A stretch of 10,958 bases of DNA from the NCBI GenBank assembly GCA_900545445.1, contig UQZH01000057.1, positions 1-10,958 on the forward strand, read 5' to 3'. The notes below the pieces were generated by a model. It saw only the letters and a list, made by a program, of their open reading frames with translations, was not told the DNA's origin and did no database searches. Origin of the DNA: an uncultured Collinsella sp. GTDB taxonomy: Bacteria > Actinomycetota > Coriobacteriia > Coriobacteriales > Coriobacteriaceae. The position numbers and the translations under genes are program-made. Of this stretch, positions 1-5,708 are shown in pieces (position 1 is the first letter of the stretch; every line of letters begins with the position of its first letter).

Positions 1-578
1 ATAATGACCAGGCCAACGACGACAAGCCCCAGCAAGACAACCATGGCAATAGGTTTGCCCAGGGCGTTTTGCAAGGTACTTGCGATAAAGGCGCCAATGT
101 AGCCGCCCGACGCGGAAAGGTTCTGCGGCGTAAACATGAGGTCGCACGAGTCGGTCGTACCCGGCACCATCAGCGACAGGATAGAGACAATGGCCACAAA
201 GACCACGGCGCCACCCGCGACCGAGCGAATGTTGAGCGGCGAGTCCTCACCCAAAAAGAGCGTGGCGGCAAACAGCAAGATGACGATCGGCAGCACGTAG
301 GCGCCCAGGCCAAAGCCAAGATGGTAGAAACCGGCAACCGCAGCTGTCACGGGTGCCGTTGCCGGGGAAATCACGGCAATGAAGGACGCAATCGCCAAAA
401 CGGCAATGACCACGCCGGCGATATCGCGATTGGCCGAAGGCTCGACCAGGGGCTCGAACTCATCGAACTCGGACTCGTGGCCCTTATTGGCACGAAGATG
501 GGAACCGGCACCCTTAGCAGATGCCGGTTGGTTGTTGGCCTTATTGCCTTTGGCGTTTTGTGCAGATCCGCGCGCCAA
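1..578 (-). CDS. ftsK: FtsK/SpoIIIE family DNA translocase, N-terminal membrane part (runs off the window)
   Basis: The first 192 codons are visible; the motor part lies beyond base 1. The start is a TTG at 576-578, preceded on the coding strand by GGAGG with a six-base spacer. That ribosome site lies inside the last codons of rnj, and only one base separates the rnj stop from this start. The protein opens with a charged cytoplasmic segment of about 50 residues, followed by hydrophobic segments at about 52-70, 92-109, 120-138 and 176 onward. This matches the four-helix membrane anchor of FtsK/SpoIIIE. In that family the anchor sits at the division septum and a C-terminal RecA-like motor with a gamma domain pumps chromosomal DNA. 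No Walker motif is in view, so the name rests on the membrane pattern and on the rnj-ftsK order known in Actinobacteria. It is probably co-transcribed and translationally coupled with rnj. Confidence 0.86.
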   Translation of the reverse strand, partial: MARGSAQNAKGNKANNQPASAKGAGSHLRANKGHESEFDEFEPLVEPSANRDIAGVVIAVLAIASFIAVISPATAPVTAAVAGFYHLGFGLGAYVLPIVILLFAATLFLGEDSPLNIRSVAGGAVVFVAIVSILSLMVPGTTDSCDLMFTPQNLSASGGYIGAFIASTLQNALGKPIAMVVLLGLVVVGLVI

Positions 579-579
579 A

Positions 580-2250
580 CTAAACCTCCATGACGACCGG
601 GATGATCATCGGGCGAGTGCGCGTACGGCTCCAGATAAAGTTGGAGAGCGAATCGCGCACGGCCTTGCGAATGGCATCGGAGCCGCTGCTGGTAAAGCTA
701 AACTTGCCCTTCTCGATCGTCTTCATGATGGCTGCGGAGGCATCCTCGGAGAACTGATCGTCGATGGCAAACGAAACGCCGCGGCCCGAGAACTCGATAG
801 CCTCGATCTTCTTGTGCTTGAGCGAGACGATGGCAACGGCCGTGACCATACCGTCGTTGGCGAGCTTTTGGCGATCGCGCAGGACGATGGGGTCGGTGTC
901 GCCGATGCGCAGACCGTCGACGTAGACGACGCCGGACTCGACGGGCGTACCGCGCTTGACGATACCGCCGCGCATCTCGAGCGTGTCGCCGTTATCGAGG
1001 ATAAAGATGTGATCATCCTTAATGCCCATCTTACGGGCAAGCTGGGCATGGGCACGCAGGTGCACGGCCTCGCCGTGAACCGGCATAAAGTAGGTGGGCT
1101 TGGCCATGGCCATCAGAAGCTTGAGCTCCTCCTGGCTGCCGTGGCCCGAGACATGGACGAGGGCGCGATTCTTATCCCACACGTCGCAGCCAAGCTTGGC
1201 CAGGCTGTTGACGACCTGCTGCACGGCCTTCTCGTTGCCAGGAACGGGCGTAGCGGACAGGATGACGGTATCGCCCTCGTGGATGGAGAGCGTCTTATGC
1301 TCGCCGTTGGCCATGCGGGACAGCGCCGACAGCGGCTCACCCTGCGAACCGGTGCACATGACGACGATCTTATCGTCAGGCAGGTTATCGATATCGAAGG
1401 CATCGAGGATATCGGCATCGTCGATGTTGAGGTAGCCCAGCTCGCGCGCCACGCGGGTGTTGGTGAGCATGGAGCGTCCGGTCACGACGACCTTGCGGCC
1501 GCACTTGCGAGCGGCGTCGCAGATCTGCTGCAGGCGATGGATATGGCTCGAGAACGACGCAACGAACACGCGGCCCGGAGCGTTCTTGATGGCGTGCAGC
1601 AGGTTGGGACCGACCTCGGCCTCGGACTTGGTAAAGCCCGGAACCGTGGCGTTGGTGGAGTCGGAAAGCAGCAGGTCGATGCCCTGCTTGGCAAAGCGGC
1701 TGATAGCGGCATAGTCGGGCGTGACGCCGTCGATGGGCGTCTGGTCGAGCTTAAAGTCGCCCGTGTGCATAACGGTGCCCTGATTGGTGCGAATAAACAC
1801 GCCCAAAGCGCCCGGAATGGAGTGCGTCATGGAGAAGAAATCGAGCGAGATGCCACCGAGATTGACATGGCTTCCACCCTTGACCTCGCGGAACTTGGGT
1901 GCACGGATGCGGAACTCGGAAAGCTTGCCCTCGATAAAACCGAGCGTCAGCTTGCTTGAGAAGATGGGCACCTTGTTGTTGAGGTCCTGCAGCAGGTACG
2001 GAAGCGAACCGGTGTGGTCCTCGTGGCCGTGGGTAACGATGATGCCGCGGAGCTTCTCCTCGTTCTCCAGAACATAGGTGTAGTCGGGAAGCACCAGGTC
2101 GATACCGGGCTGGGAATCGTCGGGGAACATGAGGCCGGCGTCGACGAGCACCATGTCGTCGCCGCACTCGAAGACCGTCATGTTCTTGCCGATGCCGTCA
2201 AGACCACCAAGCGGAATGATCTTCAAAGGAGATGATTTTTTAGCTGCCAT
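580..2250 (-). CDS. rnj: Ribonuclease J (5'-to-3' exo- and endoribonuclease)
   Basis: A 556-residue protein of the metallo-beta-lactamase/beta-CASP family, close to the usual RNase J length of about 555. RNase J degrades and matures mRNA and rRNA in the cytoplasm, acting from 5' monophosphate ends and internally. Visible motifs are GGLDGIGKN (15-23), the metal-binding HGHEDH (74-79), the metal-ligand regions around H143 (MTHSIPG) and D165 (HTGDFK), the beta-CASP segments SDSTNA and GSQGEP, and the late histidine motifs SGHGSQEE and MPVHGE. A C-terminal domain follows. The ATG at 2248-2250 was chosen because the conserved family sequence begins there. The best purine-rich site (AAAGGA) lies about 14 bases upstream, which is unusually far. 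The frame stays open to an ATG at 2403, but that stretch is not family-like. It lies downstream of pnp across a 644-base gap and is followed after one base by ftsK. Confidence 0.95.
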   Translation of the reverse strand: MAAKKSSPLKIIPLGGLDGIGKNMTVFECGDDMVLVDAGLMFPDDSQPGIDLVLPDYTYVLENEEKLRGIIVTHGHEDHTGSLPYLLQDLNNKVPIFSSKLTLGFIEGKLSEFRIRAPKFREVKGGSHVNLGGISLDFFSMTHSIPGALGVFIRTNQGTVMHTGDFKLDQTPIDGVTPDYAAISRFAKQGIDLLLSDSTNATVPGFTKSEAEVGPNLLHAIKNAPGRVFVASFSSHIHRLQQICDAARKCGRKVVVTGRSMLTNTRVARELGYLNIDDADILDAFDIDNLPDDKIVVMCTGSQGEPLSALSRMANGEHKTLSIHEGDTVILSATPVPGNEKAVQQVVNSLAKLGCDVWDKNRALVHVSGHGSQEELKLLMAMAKPTYFMPVHGEAVHLRAHAQLARKMGIKDDHIFILDNGDTLEMRGGIVKRGTPVESGVVYVDGLRIGDTDPIVLRDRQKLANDGMVTAVAIVSLKHKKIEAIEFSGRGVSFAIDDQFSEDASAAIMKTIEKGKFSFTSSGSDAIRKAVRDSLSNFIWSRTRTRPMIIPVVMEV

Positions 2251-2336
2251 AGGTTCGTGTGGTTTCCTTTCTTCGAAACGGGTCTGGAACAACCGACGGG
2301 GCGCTTCTGGCAAACCGACCGCCGGGAACGTACAAA

Positions 2337-2409
2337 CATGCATCACAGAGTCGATGCAATAACCACAGTATGATACCCATTTGCCCACCAACAGACCACC
2401 CATGCATCA
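2337..2409. repeat. Two direct copies of CATGCATCA upstream of rnj
   Basis: CATGCATCA occurs at 2337-2345 and again at 2401-2409, 64 bases apart start to start and in the same orientation. Each contains the palindrome ATGCAT. They flank the weak TATCAT box on the minus strand. Paired sites of this kind can bind a regulator, but nine bases is short and chance is possible. Confidence 0.3.
2370..2398 (-). promoter_or_regulatory. Weak candidate promoter for rnj
   Basis: On the minus strand TATCAT lies at 2375-2370. Seventeen bases upstream is TGGTCT (2398-2393), which matches the -35 consensus at only three of six positions. It would give a leader of roughly 110 bases before the rnj ATG. A promoter is expected because pnp ends in a strong terminator, but this one is poorly supported. 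Confidence 0.2.
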
Positions 2410-2468
2410 AAGCCCCATCTGAACCGGTCTATCCCGCCGGTCTGGTCTCAGCGGCCCCGGCACGGGCT

Positions 2469-2552
2469 AAGTTTCCTGCTCTACAGTCCTGCTCACGACG
2501 GAGGCCACATTAAGTGGCCTCCTGTTCGTGCGGAACTCGCGATAAACTTCAT
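2469..2552 (+). repeat. 84-base structured element, copy B
   Basis: This segment matches the reverse complement of 2731-2814 at 74 of 84 positions with no gaps. Element positions 1-24 and 59-84 are identical in both copies, and all ten differences lie between positions 25 and 58. It can fold as one long hairpin. AAGTTT at the start pairs with AAACTT near the end. The apex is a perfect nine-pair stem, GGAGGCCAC with GTGGCCTCC, around the loop ATTAA. Below it CACGA pairs with TCGTG. Outside the core CGGGC (2463-2467) can pair with GCCCG (2557-2561), an outer stem unrelated in sequence to that of copy A. I do not recognise the family. Confidence 0.85.
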
Positions 2553-2699
2553 CAGTGCCCGCCCCACGGGAAACCTGCCAATCAGGGACAGATTTATTTT
2601 GGGTGGTTTTATCTGGGGAAATACTGCTGCATCTACCTACTGATCTGAAATCTGACTACAGGATAGACTGTCAAACTCAATAGCGAGCGGCACTAACCA

Positions 2700-2848
2700 G
2701 CCCTTTTGCTTGCGCCCGGGAGGGACGCATATGAAGTTTATCGCGAGTTCCGCACGCAAAGGAAAGCACTTAATGTGCTTTCCGTCTTGCGCAGGACTGT
2801 AGAGCAGGAAACTTCGTATGCGTCCCTCCCGGGCGAAAGCAAAAGGGC
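2700..2848. repeat. Long inverted repeat enclosing copy A of the element
   Basis: The arms at 2700-2739 and 2809-2848 are reverse complements at 38 of 40 positions; the two exceptions are at 2712 and 2732 with their partners. The arms carry GCCCTTTTGCTT, then CGCCCGGGAGGGACGCAT, then GAAGTTT. The innermost seven bases belong to the 84-base core. Transcribed from either strand, this would form a very stable hairpin of about 149 bases. The right arm overlaps the 3' half and T-tract of the pnp terminator, so the left arm is an inverted copy of half a terminator. No clear target-site duplication is visible at the edges. A MITE-like element is a reasonable reading, but no transposase is present in the window. 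Confidence 0.85.
2731..2814 (-). repeat. 84-base structured element, copy A
   Basis: This copy is read on the minus strand, the same strand as the genes. Its apex is GGAAAGCAC with GTGCTTTCC around the loop ATTAA, also nine perfect pairs. Compared with copy B, element positions 35, 36 and 37 and their partners 51, 50 and 49 have all changed so that pairing is kept: G-C to A-T, G-C to A-T, C-G to G-C. The lower stem here is CGCAA with TTGCG, shifted by two positions from that in copy B. The outer flanks are identical between the copies. The element starts about 22 bases past the end of the pnp terminator T-tract. Confidence 0.85.
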
Positions 2849-2871
2849 GACCCCTGTCCGGAGTCGCCCTT
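2836..2871 (-). terminator. Intrinsic terminator of pnp
   Basis: On the minus strand AAGGGCGACTCC (2871-2860) pairs with GGGGTCGCCCTT (2854-2843), with one G-T wobble, around the loop GGACA. TTTTGCTTT follows. It lies 23 bases after the pnp stop and should end the pnp transcript. The T-tract half is repeated in inverted form near 2700, so a read-through transcript could form an alternative pairing. Confidence 0.9.
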
Positions 2872-2894
2872 GTTGAGCTGATTGTGTACGGCTG

Positions 2895-5141
2895 TTACTC
2901 GGCGTCGTGGTGACGGCGGGGCTTGCGGCCTCCGTTGTCGCCGGGACGGCGCGGGCGGTCGCTGCGCTCGGAGCGCTCGCGACGCGGACGCTCACGGCGC
3001 TGGAAGTGCTCGCCGTCGCCCTCGGAGGCACCATCGGCGCGAGCCGGGGCCTCGGGCTTGTCAAGACGATCGAGCGAGATCTTGCCGCGATCGTCGACCT
3101 CGATGACGACGACCTTGACCTCGTCGCCCACGTTGAGGACGTCCTCGACCTTCTCCACGCGGCCCTTGGCGACGCGGGAGATGTGCAGCAGGCCGTCCTT
3201 GCCAGGCAGCAGGTTGACGAAGGCGCCGAAGGGCTGGATGGAGACCACGCGACCGGTGTACTCCTCGCCCGGCTCGGGAACCTTGATGATGAGCTTGATG
3301 CGCTCGACGGCCTGGTCGACGGACTCGCCGGTGCCGCCGACAAAGACGGTACCATCCTCCTGGATATCGACCGAGGCGCCGGTCTCGTCCTGGATGCCGC
3401 GGATGACCTTACCGCCAGAACCGATGACGTCGCGGATCTTGTCGGTCGGAACCTGGATGGAGACGATGCGCGGGGCGGTGCTGCGCGTGGTGTGACGCGG
3501 CTCGGGGATTACATCGAGCATCTTCTGCAGGATGAAAGCACGACCCTCCTTGGCCTGCTGCAGGGCGCGGGCCAAGATGTCGAAGGTGAGGCCGGTGGCC
3601 TTATTGTCCATCTGCAGAGCGGTGATGCCCTCGGTGGTGCCGGTGACCTTAAAGTCCATGTCGCCCAGGAAGTCCTCGAGACCCTGGATGTCGGACAGGA
3701 CCACGGTCTTGCCCTCCTCCTGGATCAGGCCCATGGCGATACCGGAAACCGGGCGCTTAATGGGCACGCCGCCGTCCATAAGGGCGAGCGTGGAGCCGCA
3801 GGTCGAAGCCATCGAAGAGGAGCCATTGGACTCCATGACCTCGGAGACCACGCGGATGGCGTAGGGGAACTCGTTCTCATCGGGGAGCACCGGAAGAAGA
3901 GCGCGCTCGGCCAGGTTGCCATGGCCGATCTCGCGGCGCTTGGGGCTGCCCATGCGGCCGGTCTCGCCGGTGCAGAACGGCGGGAAGTTGTAGTGGTGCA
4001 TGTAGCGCTTGCCCTCGGTGGGCTCAATGGTATCCAGACGCTGGCCCTCGTTGAGCATGCCGAGCGACAGGACGGAGAGCACCTGGGTCTGGCCGCGCTG
4101 GAACAGGCCGGAGCCGTGAACGAGCGGCAGGTAGTTGTCCTTCACCATGATGGGGCGGATCTCATCGGCGGCACGGCCGTCGACGCGCTCGCCGGTCTCG
4201 ACGACCATGGTGCGCATGGCCTTCTTCTCGAGCTTCTTGAGCGCCACGGGGATCTCGCGCTCCCAAGCGGCCTGCTCCTCCTCGGTAAACTCGGCGCGGA
4301 TGGACTCCTTCAGAGCCTCGACCTTGCCGATACGGGAGAGCTTGTCGGCGTCGCGAAGGGCAGCTGCCATCTCGTCGTAGTGGGCGAAGATGCGCTCCTG
4401 GACCTCCTCGACGGGCTGGTCGAGCGGGTACTCCTTCTTGACGATGGGGCCGTTGACCTGCTCCCACTCGGCGACAAACTCGTCCTGGGCCTGGCAGAAG
4501 GCAGCAAGGGCCTCCTGGCCAAACTTCATGGCGGCGAGCATGTCGTCCTCGGAGATCTCCTCGGCACCGGCCTCGACCATCGAGATGAAGTCGGCGGATC
4601 CGCCCAGCTCCAGGTCCAGATCGGAGTTCTCGCGCTCCTCGTAGGTGGGGTTGACGATAAACTCGCCGGTCTCCACGTTACGGCCGATGCGCACGCAGGC
4701 AAGCGGGCCCTCGAAGGGAACGCCGCCGAGCGTCATGGCCAGGGAAGCACCCATGACGTTGATGACGTCGAAGGGGTTGACCTGGTCGGCGACGAGCGAG
4801 GTAGCGACGATGTGTACCTCGTTGCGGAAGCCGTCCGGGAAGCTCGGGCGAATCGGGCGATCGATCATGCGCGCGGTGAGCGTGGCCTTCTCGCTGGGAC
4901 GGCCCTCACGCTTGAGGTAACCACCCGGGATGCGGCCGGCGGCGTACATCTTCTCGTTGAAGTCGACGGTCAGCGGGAAGAAGTCGTAGTTCTTGCGCTC
5001 CTTGGAGACGACCACGGTGTCGAGCATCGTGGTGTCGCCCTGCTTGACCAGGCACGCGCCGGTAGCCTGCTTGGCAAGCTCGCCCGACTCAAAGGTGTAG
5101 GTCTTGCCGTACAGCTCAAAGGTCTTGGATACGAGTGTCAT
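2895..5141 (-). CDS. pnp: Polyribonucleotide nucleotidyltransferase (PNPase)
   Basis: A 748-residue PNPase, which degrades RNA 3' to 5' by phosphorolysis as a trimeric ring and can add nucleotides in reverse. Domains in order are: first RNase PH fold (about 5-145), helical linker (about 240-320), second RNase PH fold (about 325-550), KH domain (from about 557, GSGG at 574-577) and S1 domain (about 627-694). The catalytic segment EDFLGDMDFKV is intact; D490, D496 and K498 correspond to the acidic and lysine residues of the E. coli active site. The last 54 residues form an arginine-rich tail with 14 Arg. The ATG at 5139-5141 follows AAAGGAG at a four-base spacing. The gene lies downstream of rpsO, an arrangement common in bacteria, but with its own leader after the rpsO terminator. 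Confidence 0.97.
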   Translation of the reverse strand: MTLVSKTFELYGKTYTFESGELAKQATGACLVKQGDTTMLDTVVVSKERKNYDFFPLTVDFNEKMYAAGRIPGGYLKREGRPSEKATLTARMIDRPIRPSFPDGFRNEVHIVATSLVADQVNPFDVINVMGASLAMTLGGVPFEGPLACVRIGRNVETGEFIVNPTYEERENSDLDLELGGSADFISMVEAGAEEISEDDMLAAMKFGQEALAAFCQAQDEFVAEWEQVNGPIVKKEYPLDQPVEEVQERIFAHYDEMAAALRDADKLSRIGKVEALKESIRAEFTEEEQAAWEREIPVALKKLEKKAMRTMVVETGERVDGRAADEIRPIMVKDNYLPLVHGSGLFQRGQTQVLSVLSLGMLNEGQRLDTIEPTEGKRYMHHYNFPPFCTGETGRMGSPKRREIGHGNLAERALLPVLPDENEFPYAIRVVSEVMESNGSSSMASTCGSTLALMDGGVPIKRPVSGIAMGLIQEEGKTVVLSDIQGLEDFLGDMDFKVTGTTEGITALQMDNKATGLTFDILARALQQAKEGRAFILQKMLDVIPEPRHTTRSTAPRIVSIQVPTDKIRDVIGSGGKVIRGIQDETGASVDIQEDGTVFVGGTGESVDQAVERIKLIIKVPEPGEEYTGRVVSIQPFGAFVNLLPGKDGLLHISRVAKGRVEKVEDVLNVGDEVKVVVIEVDDRGKISLDRLDKPEAPARADGASEGDGEHFQRRERPRRERSERSDRPRRPGDNGGRKPRRHHDAE

Positions 5142-5242
5142 TGTTCTCCTTTACCCCACAGGCCCCTTGCCTGCGGGCTTCTCATGTGACGCGGGCCCCC
5201 TGCCCCCGCCACGCTTCAGAGCGTGATTGTTCACGCCCTTAC
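5142..5242 (-). promoter_or_regulatory. Hairpin-rich pnp leader
   Basis: Three hairpins lie between the rpsO terminator and the pnp ribosome site on the minus strand. The first is GCGTGA-ACAA-TCACGC (5236-5221). The second is an imperfect GC-rich stem spanning 5213-5186. The third is CCCGCAGGC with GCCTGTGGG (5177-5155), nine pairs with one wobble, whose 3' side ends only a few bases before the Shine-Dalgarno sequence. In E. coli, a pnp leader stem is the target of PNPase autoregulation. A similar role here is inferred from position only. No clear promoter is visible in this stretch, so pnp may depend partly on read-through from rpsO. Confidence 0.5.
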
Positions 5243-5244
5243 AC

Positions 5245-5276
5245 AAAAAGAGCGCCCCGCTGCGCAGGACGCTCTT
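5245..5276 (-). terminator. Intrinsic terminator of rpsO
   Basis: On the minus strand GAGCGTCC (5274-5267) pairs with GGGCGCTC (5257-5250), with one wobble, followed by TTTTT. Flanking AA/TT extends the stem. It lies 15 bases after the rpsO stop and would end or attenuate transcription before pnp. Confidence 0.88.
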
Positions 5277-5291
5277 AGCATGTACAAATCC

Positions 5292-5570
5292 TTACTGGAT
5301 GTTGTCGCGGATGCCCAGAGCCTTGATGAGCTCACGGTACTCGACGATGTCGTTCTTCTTGATGTAGGAGAGAAGACGACGACGACGGCCGACGAGCATG
5401 AGCAGGCCACGACGAGTGTGGAAGTCCTTCTGGTGGGACTTCATGTGCTCGGTCAGCTCCTTGATGCGCTCGGACAGGATGGCGACCTGAACCTTGGGGT
5501 TGCCGGTGTCGACCGGGGTGTTACCGAACTGGGCAGTCAGCTCAGCCTTGCGCTCTTTGGAAACAGTCAT
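5292..5570 (-). CDS. rpsO: 30S ribosomal protein S15
   Basis: A 92-residue protein beginning MTVSKERKAELTAQFG, slightly longer than the 89 residues of E. coli S15. S15 binds 16S rRNA early in assembly of the small subunit platform. Family features are the helical segments, the TGNPKVQVA and SHQKDFHTRRGL blocks, and the basic GRRRRLLSYI segment, ending in LIKALGIRDN. The ATG at 5568-5570 is preceded by AAAGGTGA at a short, normal spacing. The frame remains open upstream to about 5666, but those residues are not S15-like and cover the leader hairpins. It follows recO by 138 bases and is followed by an intrinsic terminator and pnp. Confidence 0.97.
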   Translation of the reverse strand: MTVSKERKAELTAQFGNTPVDTGNPKVQVAILSERIKELTEHMKSHQKDFHTRRGLLMLVGRRRRLLSYIKKNDIVEYRELIKALGIRDNIQ

Positions 5571-5620
5571 TGTTTCACCTTTCGTTTCTTGTCGCCCTCG
5601 GGCGACGCTATTCGCCTCGG
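5571..5620 (-). promoter_or_regulatory. rpsO leader with two mutually exclusive hairpins
   Basis: On the minus strand GTCGCC-CGAG-GGCGAC (5606-5591) is a perfect six-pair hairpin just before the Shine-Dalgarno region. The same TCGCC can instead pair with GGCGA upstream (GGCGA-ATAGCG-TCGCC, 5616-5601). Only one of the two can form at a time. S15 represses its own translation through structured leaders in several bacterial groups; applying that here is an inference. The fold itself is directly visible. Confidence 0.45.
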
Positions 5621-5675
5621 ACTGGGAAGCCGCCGGTGGAGCGAGCATCCAAGATCGAGGTACCAACAGGTCGGT

Positions 5676-5684
5676 ATGTTACCA
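5676..5684 (-). promoter_or_regulatory. Possible extended -10 promoter for rpsO
   Basis: On the minus strand TGGTAACAT (5684-5676) fits an extended -10 element (TG, one base, then TAACAT). No good -35 box is visible at normal distance. It would give a leader of roughly 100 bases containing the alternative hairpins. The box lies inside GGTAACATACC, a short inverted repeat. No terminator is seen between recO and rpsO, so read-through from the upstream operon is also possible. Confidence 0.35.
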
Positions 5685-5708
5685 CAAGCAGCCCGCGCCT
5701 GCGCGTCA

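Larger units (their letters stand above)
2251..2894. other. Gene-free region between pnp and rnj
   Basis: I see no credible coding frame, tRNA or rRNA in these 644 bases. From the pnp side it holds the pnp terminator (2836-2871), a long inverted repeat enclosing one copy of an 84-base structured element (2700-2848), a more AT-rich spacer (about 2570-2699), a second, oppositely oriented copy of the element (2469-2552), and then about 220 bases leading to rnj. That last part has a short hairpin on the plus strand (ACCGG at 2423-2427 with CCGGT at 2437-2441), two CATGCATCA repeats and a weak TATCAT box. The spacer contains GGGACAGATTTATTTT at 2585-2600. It also contains TTGACA on the minus strand with no convincing -10 box at normal distance. 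Repeats next to unrelated lower-GC sequence suggest insertion of mobile or repetitive DNA between the two ribonuclease genes. Confidence 0.8.

Noticed and set aside
379..1959. A 526-codon plus-strand frame opposite rnj and the ftsK start
   Set aside because: Antisense shadow of two recognised genes, with no recognisable domain.
2251..2403. Upstream in-frame extension of rnj to an ATG at 2403
   Set aside because: No ribosome site precedes it, the added residues do not look like RNase J, and the family-typical start is at 2250.
2420..2470. Possible tRNA-like fold near rnj
   Set aside because: Only one five-pair stem is convincing. There is no acceptor stem, T-loop consensus or anticodon arm.
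2665..2690. TTGACA on the minus strand in the spacer as a full promoter
   Set aside because: No acceptable -10 sequence lies 15 to 19 bases downstream.
2469..2814. CRISPR array
   Set aside because: There are only two copies, in opposite orientation, with one long spacer and no cas gene. The repeat is far longer than a CRISPR repeat.
2469..2814. Integron attC-like sites
   Set aside because: The hairpins lack the R'/R'' core triplets (GTT/AAC at the right places) and no integrase or cassette is present.
2907..5189. A 760-codon open frame on the plus strand opposite pnp
   Set aside because: It is exactly antisense to an intact, motif-complete pnp. Its composition (Leu, Ala, Asp, Gly, Val runs) is the expected shadow of GC-biased codon use. 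No family motif or ribosome site was seen.
5365..5392. Short ACG/CGA triplet repeat
   Set aside because: It is inside rpsO and encodes the conserved GRRRR segment of S15.
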